In this document: positions 1 to 6,332 of the stretch, in pieces
Layout: each line of letters begins with the position of its first letter
Position numbering within the stretch: the first letter of the stretch is position 1
NCBI GenBank assembly: GCA_018715165.1
Contig: DVMC01000016.1
Coordinates: forward strand, 1 to 11,672
Reading direction: 5' to 3'
DNA length: 11,672 nucleotides
Source: Limiplasma pullistercoris
GTDB lineage: Bacteria; Bacillota; Clostridia; Christensenellales; Aristaeellaceae
The notes under the pieces: generated by a model
The model's input: the letters and a program-made list of their open reading frames with translations, nothing else
Told to the model about the DNA's origin: nothing
Database searches by the model: none
Position numbers and translations under genes: made by a program

Positions 1-6
1 AACAAG

Positions 7-42
7 AAAAACCCTCAAGCCTTTATGGCTCAAGGGTTTTTT
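7..42 (-). terminator. Rho-independent terminator of the tRNA-Ala gene
   Basis: Inverted arms at 12-21 and 27-36 flank a 5-nt loop, with a T-run on either side (T tract at 11-7 reading minus, 37-42 reading plus). Read on the minus strand, all ten stem positions can pair if two adjacent G-U wobbles are allowed. Read on the plus strand, the same two positions become C-A mismatches. The hairpin is therefore better suited to stopping minus-strand transcripts, and it lies just past the 3' end of the tRNA. It may also act on plus-strand transcription entering from outside the window. Confidence 0.8.
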
Positions 43-44
43 GC

Positions 45-120
45 TGGTGGAGCATAGGAGATTCGAACTCCTGACCCCAACACTGCCAGTGTTGTGCGCT
101 ACCAACTGCGCTAATGCCCC
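45..120 (-). tRNA. tRNA-Ala, anticodon GGC
   Basis: The minus strand folds as a complete 76-nt tRNA with an encoded CCA end (47-45). The acceptor stem is 120-114 with 55-49, the D arm is GCGCAGTTGGTAGCGC, and the anticodon stem is CAACA/TGTTG around the loop CTGGCAG, with anticodon GGC at 87-85. The T arm carries the usual GTTCGAATC-type loop. The third acceptor pair is G-U (G3-U70), the established identity element for alanyl-tRNA synthetase, with discriminator base A73, so the alanine assignment does not rest on the anticodon alone. It is a single tRNA with its own promoter and terminator, not part of a cluster within this window. Confidence 0.97.
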
Positions 121-137
121 GCGTTTCAGCGAAAGTT

Positions 138-166
138 ATCATAGCATATTTCCGGTATCTTGTAAA
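138..166 (-). promoter_or_regulatory. SigA-type promoter of the tRNA-Ala gene
   Basis: On the minus strand TTTACA (166-161) and TATGAT (143-138) are separated by exactly 17 nt. Each matches consensus at five of six positions, and a TG dinucleotide sits one base upstream of the -10 (146-145), giving an extended -10. Transcription would start near 131, about ten bases before the mature tRNA 5' end, which fits a short RNase P-processed leader. Confidence 0.75.
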
Positions 167-233
167 GCCCCTTTCTGCATTTTTGCGTCAAATTTTTTTA
201 CCGCCGCCTTGCAGGCGCGCTGTACGCTTCGGC

Positions 234-262
234 TTGCATGTTTTTCCAACATCGGGTAGTAT
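234..262 (+). promoter_or_regulatory. Weak candidate promoter for the membrane protein gene
   Basis: TTGCAT (234-239) and TAGTAT (257-262) are 17 nt apart and lie about 30 nt upstream of the start codon. Both hexamers match consensus only partly. The rest of the 121-291 gap holds the divergent tRNA promoter and no other feature I can support. An overlapping -10 such as TATAGA at 260-265 is possible but has a poor spacing. Confidence 0.3.
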
Positions 263-291
263 AGAGGCAATCTGACGAGGGGGGCTGCGTG

Positions 292-1980
292 ATGAAGCGC
301 GTTTTTGAAAAATGGACGCTGTGGCTGCCGCCGCTGCTGGCGACGCTGTTTTTTCTGGTGCTGAGCCGCATCACCTATTTCCGCTATGAAAACTCGGATG
401 ATTTTCTGATAGCCAGAGCTTTTTTGGGCTTCGAGGGCGTGCGGCCGGTTTTGCCGCATCTGTATTTGCATCCTGTGCTGGTGTGGGCGCTGACCGGGCT
501 TTCGGATGCCGCGCCTGGCGTGGCCTGGTTTTCGGTGGTGCAGATGGGAGCGCTGTGGCTGTCGGCGGCGGCGCTGTGCGTCTGTCTGCTTCGCTGCGGC
601 AGGGCCGCGCGGCTGCATCCCGCCGTCTGTAGCGTAGCGGCGCTGCTGTTTCTGGGCGTGTTCGCGTCGTTTGTGTGTACGCGCCTGACATATACCACCA
701 CGGCGGCGTTGCTTGGGGCGGCGGCCTGCGCGTTGCTGGTGTGCGCCGGAGTCACCCGCAGGCGAGTGGGCCCGTGCGTGCTGTTGTCCGCCGTGTTGCT
801 GATGCTGGGCGGTATGCTTCGGGACAGCTCTTTGCCCGCCTCACTGTGCTTTTGGCTGTTGGGGCTGGCGTTTTTGCTGGCGAGACTGTCCGGCGGCGAA
901 ATGCATGAGCGCCGGGCGCTTGTGTGCGTGCTGGTGCCGGTGATGATTGTGGGAGCGGCGCTGGTCGGGACACGCCTGTGGGAGAAGCGCGAGTATCAGA
1001 CGTTTTTTGACTTTCATGATGCGCGTACCGAGCTGATGGACTATCATTCCGAAGCGTTGGACAGCGTTTCGCAGGAAACGCTGGATGCGTTGGGGTGGGA
1101 CGCGTCCGAGGTGGAGCTGGTACGCCAGTGGTATTTCATGGATGAAAATATCACCGCCGAAGCGCTGCGCCTCATCAGCGAAGGCGGTTCGCAACCATCC
1201 GCAACAGAGCGGATACAGGCCATTCCCGGCACGCTCCGCACCTTCTTTGGGGAAAGCGGAGCCTATCTGTTTTCCGTAGCGCTGCTGGCGTTGCTGGCCG
1301 CGCTCGCCTGCCTTGCGCCCCGTGAAGGCGCGGGAGTGGTACGCCTGACCGCGCTGGCGGCGTTGGGCCTGTTTGCGGCCATGCTGGTCTATCTGGCCTG
1401 GAAGGGACGGTTCCTGGCACGCGCGGTGGATTGCGCGCTGCTGCCGGCGGCGGCCGTGACGGCCTGTCTGGCGATGGCTGGATGGCCGGCGGCGTCCCGG
1501 CGCCGCGTCCGAGCCGCGGCGTTTTGCCTGTGCGCGCTGCTGCTGCTTCCTACGGGAATGCAGCTCAAACAGACGTTGTATACGCTCACCCGGCGGCCGG
1601 ATATCGTGTCGCCCACGCGGGAAGCGGATCTGGAGACCTACGCGCTGGAGAACCCGGACCGCCTCATCGTGCGCACGCCGGACCTGCTGCGCGACACGCG
1701 CCTGTTTCCCGACGTTTCCGCGGGCGTTCCGGACAATACCATGATCTGGGGCGATTGGCTGTGCCGCACGCCCGGCTGGAACGCGCAGCTCGTGCGCTTC
1801 GGCTTTGATCCGGAGAGCTTCACCGCCGCGGACTTTCTCAGCGAAGCTATTCTCTTTGTGACGGCGGACGACGAGCCGCCCCAGGCGCTCATGGACTATA
1901 TCAGCCATGGCGCGGGGCGGCCCGTGACCGCGCAGCTGGTGGCAACGCGCGGCGATCTTCGGTTCTTCGCCTTTCGTTAG
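292..1980 (+). CDS. Multi-pass membrane protein, GT-C glycosyltransferase-like
   Basis: This 562-residue protein has about eleven predicted membrane helices up to residue 425, followed by a soluble C-terminal part of about 135 residues. After the first helix comes a YENSDDF motif (acidic pair at 36-37), placed where GT-C glycosyltransferases such as PMT/ArnT carry a catalytic acidic residue on the outer face. A large external loop (about 230-320) contains an ARTELMDY motif. From memory, the SDDF, LYxHP, TRLTYTTTAA and ARxxLxDY pattern resembles an uncharacterised clostridial and streptococcal membrane family of unknown substrate. ATG at 292 is chosen because GAGGGGGG (277-284) lies 7 nt upstream; an in-frame GTG at 289 is too close to it. 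The gene runs tail to tail into the LtaS-like gene. The transferase role is inference; it could equally be a polymerase or a membrane protein with no enzyme activity. Confidence 0.85.
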   Translation: MKRVFEKWTLWLPPLLATLFFLVLSRITYFRYENSDDFLIARAFLGFEGVRPVLPHLYLHPVLVWALTGLSDAAPGVAWFSVVQMGALWLSAAALCVCLLRCGRAARLHPAVCSVAALLFLGVFASFVCTRLTYTTTAALLGAAACALLVCAGVTRRRVGPCVLLSAVLLMLGGMLRDSSLPASLCFWLLGLAFLLARLSGGEMHERRALVCVLVPVMIVGAALVGTRLWEKREYQTFFDFHDARTELMDYHSEALDSVSQETLDALGWDASEVELVRQWYFMDENITAEALRLISEGGSQPSATERIQAIPGTLRTFFGESGAYLFSVALLALLAALACLAPREGAGVVRLTALAALGLFAAMLVYLAWKGRFLARAVDCALLPAAAVTACLAMAGWPAASRRRVRAAAFCLCALLLLPTGMQLKQTLYTLTRRPDIVSPTREADLETYALENPDRLIVRTPDLLRDTRLFPDVSAGVPDNTMIWGDWLCRTPGWNAQLVRFGFDPESFTAADFLSEAILFVTADDEPPQALMDYISHGAGRPVTAQLVATRGDLRFFAFR

Positions 1981-1992
1981 GGCTCAAAGGCG
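1968..1992. other. Hairpin over the two overlapping convergent stop codons
   Basis: CGCCTTT (1968-1974) and AAAGGCG (1986-1992) form a perfect 7-bp inverted repeat with an 11-nt loop that contains both stop codons. Neither side has a T tract, so it is not a canonical intrinsic terminator, but it is the only structure available at the end of either convergent gene. Confidence 0.35.
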
Positions 1993-4313
1993 TACAGCGT
2001 GGCGCCGAGGGTTTCAAGCAGCGCGGCGGGGTCCTGCGCGCCGTTCAGGTCGCTTTTGTCGAGCGTGAGCCAGATGTGGCCATCTTCGTCCACGCCATAC
2101 TGCCAGGCCTGCGTCAGGCCGTAGGTGGGCTGCTTTTCCCAGTGCACGTCGCCCGATAGGAGGGCCGTGCCGCCGGAAACAGGATACGCATCCGTGCTTT
2201 TGTAAATCTCACAGCCCTGCAGCCAGCTGCTCTGCACCAGTTCAAAGCCCGTCTCCCACAGCGGATAGGCGTCATAGGCCATGGGGCTGCCGGCTTCAAG
2301 CAGCTCCTGCGCGCCGGCATAGACCAGCGCGTTGCTTTCGTTGTAGCGCTTGTCGCCCACCGTCAGCACGCAGCGCAGCGTCAGCTCCTGCGCGCTGTCC
2401 GCGGCCACGCGCCCCATCTCCCGCAGCACGCCGTTGATCTCCAGCAGATAGGCCTGGTCAAAGACGGCCAGCTGTGGACGGAAGTAGACCTCGCCGGCGA
2501 GTACCGCTACGTCAAAGCCTTCCAGCGTCATTTTTCCACCGATCTGAAAATCCTCGTTTTCCGGGGACAGACCGCCCTCGTCATAGGCGTATTGGTTTGC
2601 GAACAGCGCGTCATAGCTGAGCAGGTCGTAGACGGGCTCGCTTTCGGCCGCGGCCGTCAGCTCTTCGGGCGCAACGTCGCCCGACGCCTCGCGCAGCCTT
2701 TCCACGTAGGCAAGGAAGGGGTCGTCGTTCACCCCGGCCAGCTCCAGCGCATACGCGCCCAGCTGCCAGGAATACAGGTTGGTTTCGCCCGGCGCAATGC
2801 TGCCGTCGTTGCTCCAGATGAAGTAGGGGGTCAGGTGGCCTGCGTCGCCTGTGGCGGATATGCCGATTTCCTCATATACGTCCGATCCCAGCGGCGGGAT
2901 GTGGTCGCCGAAGAACACCACCACCGTCGGTTCGTCCAGGGAGCTGAGCTGGTTGATGAACGCTTCCAGCGCCGCGTCGCTCTGCCTGAGCAGCCAGCAG
3001 TAGTTGGTCAGGATGGCGGCGGCGCGGTCGCTCACCTGGTTGGAAAAGGGCGTCTGCGCGCCATAGGTGACGCGGAAGTCGTCATAGTCATAGCCGCCGT
3101 GGTTTTGCATGGTCAGGCAGAAGATGAAGTCGCGTCCCTCCGTCTCCGAAAGCTGGTGCAAAACGGCGCGGTAGTGCTCCTCGTCGCTGACGAACATGCC
3201 CTTCTTTTCAAAGGGCGTCACGGTGGTATCCAGCGTGAAAAAGCTGTCGAAGCCCAGCATGCGCAGGTTGGTATAGCGGTTGTAATATACGCCGTTGTAC
3301 CAGTGAATGGCCGTGGCCTCGTAGCCGCGGTCCCTGAGGACGGAAGCCAAGCTGCTCACCGGCGGCAGCCCCATCGAATAGGGGTTGACGACATACTGGC
3401 TGCGCAGCCCCGTGAGCACCTCAAACTCCGTTTCGCTGGTGCCGCCGCCCAACTTGGGCACATACAGCCGGCCCCGCCGGCAGCTTTCAATCAGCTGGTT
3501 ATAAAAGGGCGTCAGCTCACTGTTCAGGTCCAGATACTGGCGCAGCCACGCCTCGTCGGCAAAGCTCTCGCTGAGCACCACGATGATGTTGGGCGGGTCG
3601 TCCGCGGCGGCCTGCGGCGTTTCCTCCGCTAGGGCGCGGTAGGCGTCGCGCACGGATGGCTCGTCGTAGTCCACACGCATCAGCGACCGGCGGTGGTTTT
3701 CCATGGCGATGGCGGTAAACAGCGCGCCGTCGGTGCGGGCCTGGTCCACCATGTCGTAGCGCTCCCGGCCGTTCGCCAGGGCGAAGGTGGAAAGGGGCGG
3801 AAGAACCGCGATCAGAACCGCGCCCAGCAGGGGCACAAGCGCCCCGCAGCGCGAGCGGCCGCGCATGCCTATGCCCGCCGCGGCGAAAAGGGCCGCAAAA
3901 ACGACCGCCACGATGATGATTTCCACATAGTCAATATCCAGCGAAAGCCCGGCGGCTGCCTGCCGCGCGTCGGACAGCTGGGTCACGTCGGAAAAGAGAA
4001 GGGGCTCCATACGGTAGAAGATTTTGTAACGATTGACGATGCCCAGCAGAGCGCACAACAGGCCCAGCGCAAGCAGGCCGCACAGCCGCGCGCGCCGGGA
4101 GGAGATCAGGCACATAAGCAGGCAGGGGGCCGCATAGAGCGCATAGTTCATGCCGAACAGAAGCGGCTGGGAGACGGCCCATGCGGGCACGCTGCCCACG
4201 CTTCCGCGGGAGAAACCCTCCAGCAGCCATAAAAGGCACAGGGGGGAAACCCATGCCATCAGCCAGTCGGCAAGGCGGTAGCCTCGCGGCAAAAGACGCC
4301 GCAAACCATTCAT
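1977..4313 (-). CDS. LtaS-like membrane sulfatase-fold phosphotransferase
   Basis: This 778-residue protein belongs to the alkaline-phosphatase superfamily branch that includes lipoteichoic acid synthase. Five or so N-terminal membrane helices (about 12-32, 50-70, 76-93, 130-148, 155-178) precede an extracellular catalytic domain starting at PNIIVVLSESF (about 241). Expected metal and catalytic residues are visible: E249 in SES, T292 in GGGTSETEF as the phosphate-accepting threonine, the NHGGY histidine at 405, and D470-H471 in FFGDH. In LtaS this chemistry moves glycerol phosphate from phosphatidylglycerol to a growing chain; related proteins move other phospholipid head groups. Residues from about 560 form an extra C-terminal domain, probably beta-rich. 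The start is MNGLRR at 4313, with AAGGAGGG 7 nt upstream; a longer reading from 4355 has no such site and would overlap the promoter. No teichoic-acid genes lie nearby, so the substrate is open. Confidence 0.9.
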   Translation of the reverse strand: MNGLRRLLPRGYRLADWLMAWVSPLCLLWLLEGFSRGSVGSVPAWAVSQPLLFGMNYALYAAPCLLMCLISSRRARLCGLLALGLLCALLGIVNRYKIFYRMEPLLFSDVTQLSDARQAAAGLSLDIDYVEIIIVAVVFAALFAAAGIGMRGRSRCGALVPLLGAVLIAVLPPLSTFALANGRERYDMVDQARTDGALFTAIAMENHRRSLMRVDYDEPSVRDAYRALAEETPQAAADDPPNIIVVLSESFADEAWLRQYLDLNSELTPFYNQLIESCRRGRLYVPKLGGGTSETEFEVLTGLRSQYVVNPYSMGLPPVSSLASVLRDRGYEATAIHWYNGVYYNRYTNLRMLGFDSFFTLDTTVTPFEKKGMFVSDEEHYRAVLHQLSETEGRDFIFCLTMQNHGGYDYDDFRVTYGAQTPFSNQVSDRAAAILTNYCWLLRQSDAALEAFINQLSSLDEPTVVVFFGDHIPPLGSDVYEEIGISATGDAGHLTPYFIWSNDGSIAPGETNLYSWQLGAYALELAGVNDDPFLAYVERLREASGDVAPEELTAAAESEPVYDLLSYDALFANQYAYDEGGLSPENEDFQIGGKMTLEGFDVAVLAGEVYFRPQLAVFDQAYLLEINGVLREMGRVAADSAQELTLRCVLTVGDKRYNESNALVYAGAQELLEAGSPMAYDAYPLWETGFELVQSSWLQGCEIYKSTDAYPVSGGTALLSGDVHWEKQPTYGLTQAWQYGVDEDGHIWLTLDKSDLNGAQDPAALLETLGATLYAFEP

Positions 4314-4320
4314 GTGCGCA

Positions 4321-4328
4321 CCCTCCTT
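4321..4328 (-). promoter_or_regulatory. Ribosome binding site setting the LtaS-like start
   Basis: AAGGAGGG on the minus strand lies 7 nt before the ATG at 4313. It decides this start against the in-frame ATG at 4355. Confidence 0.8.
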
Positions 4329-4353
4329 CCTCTCCTGGCCTCCAGGGCATATC

Positions 4354-4368
4354 ATGCTATTTTAGCAT
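4354..4368. repeat. Small perfect inverted repeat over the minus-strand -10
   Basis: ATGCTA (4354-4359) and TAGCAT (4363-4368) are a perfect inverted repeat with a 3-nt spacer. It covers the proposed -10 (4364-4359) of the LtaS-like gene, where a repressor site would act. The arms are short and AT-rich, so chance is possible. Confidence 0.3.
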
Positions 4369-4388
4369 ATTTCGTTCCAGCCGGGCAA
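4359..4388 (-). promoter_or_regulatory. Candidate promoter for the LtaS-like gene
   Basis: On the minus strand TTGCCC (4388-4383) and TAAAAT (4364-4359) are 18 nt apart. They match consensus at four and five of six positions. The implied transcript would start near 4352 and have a leader of about 40 nt with the strong ribosome binding site in it. Confidence 0.45.
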
Positions 4389-4426
4389 GTGTCGGCAGGG
4401 TGGAAGGATGCGCATCCAGTTTTTGA

Positions 4427-4455
4427 TTGCCAATGCCATTTTCTTGTGGTATACT
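4427..4455 (+). promoter_or_regulatory. SigA-type promoter for the NahK-like kinase
   Basis: TTGCCA (4427-4432) and TATACT (4450-4455) are 17 nt apart. Both match consensus at five of six positions, and TG at 4447-4448 gives an extended -10. Transcription would start near 4462, leaving a 5' leader of about 100 nt. The promoter diverges from the LtaS-like promoter about 40 nt away. It also lies inside the longest open reading frame of the kinase, which argues for the shorter protein start. Confidence 0.75.
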
Positions 4456-4501
4456 GCAATCACGAATCAAGCCGTTCATACGTGTTCCATCCGGGGAAGG
4501 G

Positions 4502-4529
4502 GCCGCCGCAGTCCGTTGCGCGCGGCGGC
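4502..4529 (+). other. GC-rich hairpin in the kinase mRNA leader
   Basis: GCCGCCGC (4502-4509) and GCGGCGGC (4522-4529) form a perfect 8-bp stem with a 12-nt loop, between the promoter and the ribosome binding site (AAAGGGG, 4547-4553). No T-run follows, so it is not a terminator. It could affect mRNA stability or translation. I recognise no riboswitch class in this leader. Confidence 0.4.
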
Positions 4530-4561
4530 GCGGCATGAAACGGAGCAAAGGGGAAAGCATC

Positions 4562-5668
4562 ATGGAAAAGCTGATAAAACGAGCCCTTGACATCGCGCAT
4601 CTCTTCGACGTTCCCCGCGGGGAAATGACCTGCGAGCCCTACGGCACGGGAAACATCAACGATACATTCTGCCTGACGGTGCGCCCGTGGACGGGAGCGG
4701 CGCGGCGTTATATCCTGCAAAGGGTCAACCGTTACGTGTTTCCCGATCCCCAATCCATGATGGGCAACATTCAGCGCGTGACCCATTACCTGCGCGGCGT
4801 GATTGCCCGCGAGGGGGGCGATCCCGCGCGCGAAACGCTCACGCTGGTGCGCGCCATGGACGGACGTCCCTGGATTACAGATGCTTCCGGCGATCTGTGG
4901 CGGGTGTATCTGTTCATCGAGGGAACGGTCTCCACCGACCGGCCGGAAACCCCGGAGAGGTTTGCGGCGGCGGGCGAGGCGTTTGGACGTTTTCAGCGCC
5001 AGCTGGGCGGCTTCGACGCATCCACGCTCTATCCCACGCTGCCCAATTTCCACAACACGCCGGCGCGCCTGCAACAATTGACCAACGCTATCGGAGCCGA
5101 CGCGGCGGGCAGGAGAGCCGAGGTGGGAGCGGAGATCGGATTTTGCATGGCGCGAGCCGCGCAGACGGACGCGCTGCTGCGTGAGCTGGAGGCGGGCTGC
5201 GTGCCGCTGCGCGTGACGCACAACGACACCAAGATGGACAACGTCCTGCTGGATGAAAAGACGGGGCGCGGCGTGTGCGTGATCGACCTGGACACGGTGA
5301 TGCCGGGGCTTAGCGCATGGGACTTTGGCGACGCGGTGCGCACCGGCGCAAACACCGCCGCCGAGGACGAATGCGACCTGAGCCGGGTGGAATTTTCGCT
5401 GCCGATGTTCAAGGCCTATGTGGGCGGCTATCTGCGCGGCCTGGGCGGGGAATTGACCCGGCGCGAGCTGGACCTGCTGCCCCTGGGCGCGAAGCTGATG
5501 ACGCTGGAATGCGGCATGCGCTTTTTGGCCGATCACCTCAACGGGGACCGCTATTTCCACATCCGGCGAGAGGGCCACAACCTGGACCGCGCCCGCACGC
5601 AGTTTCGGCTGGTGGAATGCATGGAGAAAAACTGGGACGCCATGGTGGAAATCATCAAAGACGCCTGA
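4562..5668 (+). CDS. NahK-like kinase, aminoglycoside phosphotransferase fold
   Basis: This 368-residue cytosolic protein has the APH/choline-kinase fold, close in length to N-acetylhexosamine 1-kinase (NahK, about 360 residues), which phosphorylates GlcNAc or GalNAc at C1. N-terminal signatures of that family are visible: YGTGNINDTF (27-36, nucleotide loop) and YILQRVNRYVFPDPQSM (50-66). The catalytic loop is THNDTKMDNVLLD (219-231) with D222 as likely catalytic base. IDLDT (241-245) supplies the metal-binding aspartate, followed by WDFGD (253-257). The start at 4562 is supported by AAAGGGG 8 nt upstream and by the promoter lying just upstream; a longer reading to 4427 would include the promoter. 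It has its own promoter and terminator and no partner gene, such as the phosphorylase of the bifidobacterial pathway, so the sugar substrate is not established. Confidence 0.87.
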   Translation: MEKLIKRALDIAHLFDVPRGEMTCEPYGTGNINDTFCLTVRPWTGAARRYILQRVNRYVFPDPQSMMGNIQRVTHYLRGVIAREGGDPARETLTLVRAMDGRPWITDASGDLWRVYLFIEGTVSTDRPETPERFAAAGEAFGRFQRQLGGFDASTLYPTLPNFHNTPARLQQLTNAIGADAAGRRAEVGAEIGFCMARAAQTDALLRELEAGCVPLRVTHNDTKMDNVLLDEKTGRGVCVIDLDTVMPGLSAWDFGDAVRTGANTAAEDECDLSRVEFSLPMFKAYVGGYLRGLGGELTRRELDLLPLGAKLMTLECGMRFLADHLNGDRYFHIRREGHNLDRARTQFRLVECMEKNWDAMVEIIKDA

Positions 5669-5678
5669 TGCGAATGAC

Positions 5679-5731
5679 AAAAGCCAGGGCGCGCGGCAGC
5701 GGACGAAACGCCGCGCGCCCTGGCTTTTTTT
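5679..5731 (+). terminator. Strong Rho-independent terminator, possibly bidirectional
   Basis: A perfect 19-bp stem (5679-5697 with 5710-5728) encloses a 12-nt loop, and a T-run at 5725-5731 follows on the plus strand, 11 nt after the kinase stop. On the minus strand the stem is followed by TTTTGTCATT, a weaker tract. The minus-strand operon ends at 5742 with no other hairpin, so this element probably ends both transcripts. Confidence 0.9.
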
Positions 5732-5741
5732 GCATCTTTAA

Positions 5742-6332
5742 TCAGGTGTGAAACTTCTTGCGGATCTCCAGCCAAAGCGGCTTGCGAAACAGCAGAAAGC
5801 TTAGCAGCAGCAACCCTACGCTTACCCCGCTCACCACGATCATCGGCCAGTCCAGCTGTCTCAGGCCCGCCAGGGCCAGAAGCGTTCCCACCAGCCCGAT
5901 CAGGATCAGCTCAAACAGGGGCAGGAAATCGCGCTTGCGTTTGTGGAAAAACAGCAGGAAGTACCCGCCTGTCACGATCAGCTCGCCAAAGAACACAATC
6001 GGCACCACAAAGCCGCTCCACCCGCCGCCCAGCACGCTGTCCAGCAGCAGCAGGTACAGGCATACCGCCAGCGCCGTATCGCACAGCTTTTTGATGGGCG
6101 TCGCCTCCACCTGTGGCTGGTAGATGAAGGCCACCCAGAAGGTCATCAGCCCGCCGATGACGATCAGGCTCCATGCCTGGCCGCCCGTCAGCAGGTTTAT
6201 GATCAGGCACAGGTAACCGGCCAGCACAAACGCGCTGCGCCACAGCGCCTGCCGGTTGCGCCGCCAGAAGGACTGCGGCGTATTGGGAGGATAGGTTGCA
6301 TGTACGCGCATGAGCGGGGGTTCACGGGTCAT
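5742..6332 (-). CDS. DUF6320-type membrane protein
   Basis: This 196-residue integral membrane protein has six likely helices (about 31-49, 52-71, 83-101, 106-129, 136-156, 162-182) and a basic loop KRKRD (131-135). It matches, as far as I can judge by eye, the DUF6320 family, which commonly follows an alcohol-acetyltransferase-like gene in Clostridia. That is exactly the arrangement here: its ATG shares the sequence ATGA with the stop codon of the acyltransferase. GGAGGG (6344-6339) lies 6 nt before the start, inside the end of the upstream gene, so translation is probably coupled. The N-terminus has no CxxC pair, so there is no zinc ribbon. Its role is unknown; a membrane partner or substrate handler for the acyltransferase is inference. 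Confidence 0.8.
   Translation of the reverse strand: MTREPPLMRVHATYPPNTPQSFWRRNRQALWRSAFVLAGYLCLIINLLTGGQAWSLIVIGGLMTFWVAFIYQPQVEATPIKKLCDTALAVCLYLLLLDSVLGGGWSGFVVPIVFFGELIVTGGYFLLFFHKRKRDFLPLFELILIGLVGTLLALAGLRQLDWPMIVVSGVSVGLLLLSFLLFRKPLWLEIRKKFHT

Noticed and set aside
45..120. tRNA-Ala as a phage or island attachment site
   Set aside because: No integrase, no direct repeat of the tRNA 3' end and no mobile genes were seen in the window.
841..1908. Open frame of 355 codons on the minus strand, opposite the membrane protein
   Set aside because: The sense strand gives a coherent multi-helix protein with a ribosome binding site; the antisense translation is R and Q-rich without features.
2592..3632. 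Long open frame of 346 codons on the plus strand, opposite the LtaS-like gene
   Set aside because: It is antisense to a gene with clear catalytic motifs, its translation is Q, R, A, G and H-rich with no domain, and no ribosome binding site precedes it. GC-rich coding DNA commonly keeps the opposite frame open.
4427..4561. N-terminal extension of the kinase by 45 residues
   Set aside because: The stretch holds a good promoter and a leader hairpin, its translation has no family match, and ATG 4562 has a well-spaced ribosome binding site.
4460..5680. Open frame of 406 codons on the minus strand, opposite the kinase
   Set aside because: It mirrors the kinase coding frame, has low-complexity H, Q, R and A-rich translation, and would run through the kinase promoter and into its terminator stem.
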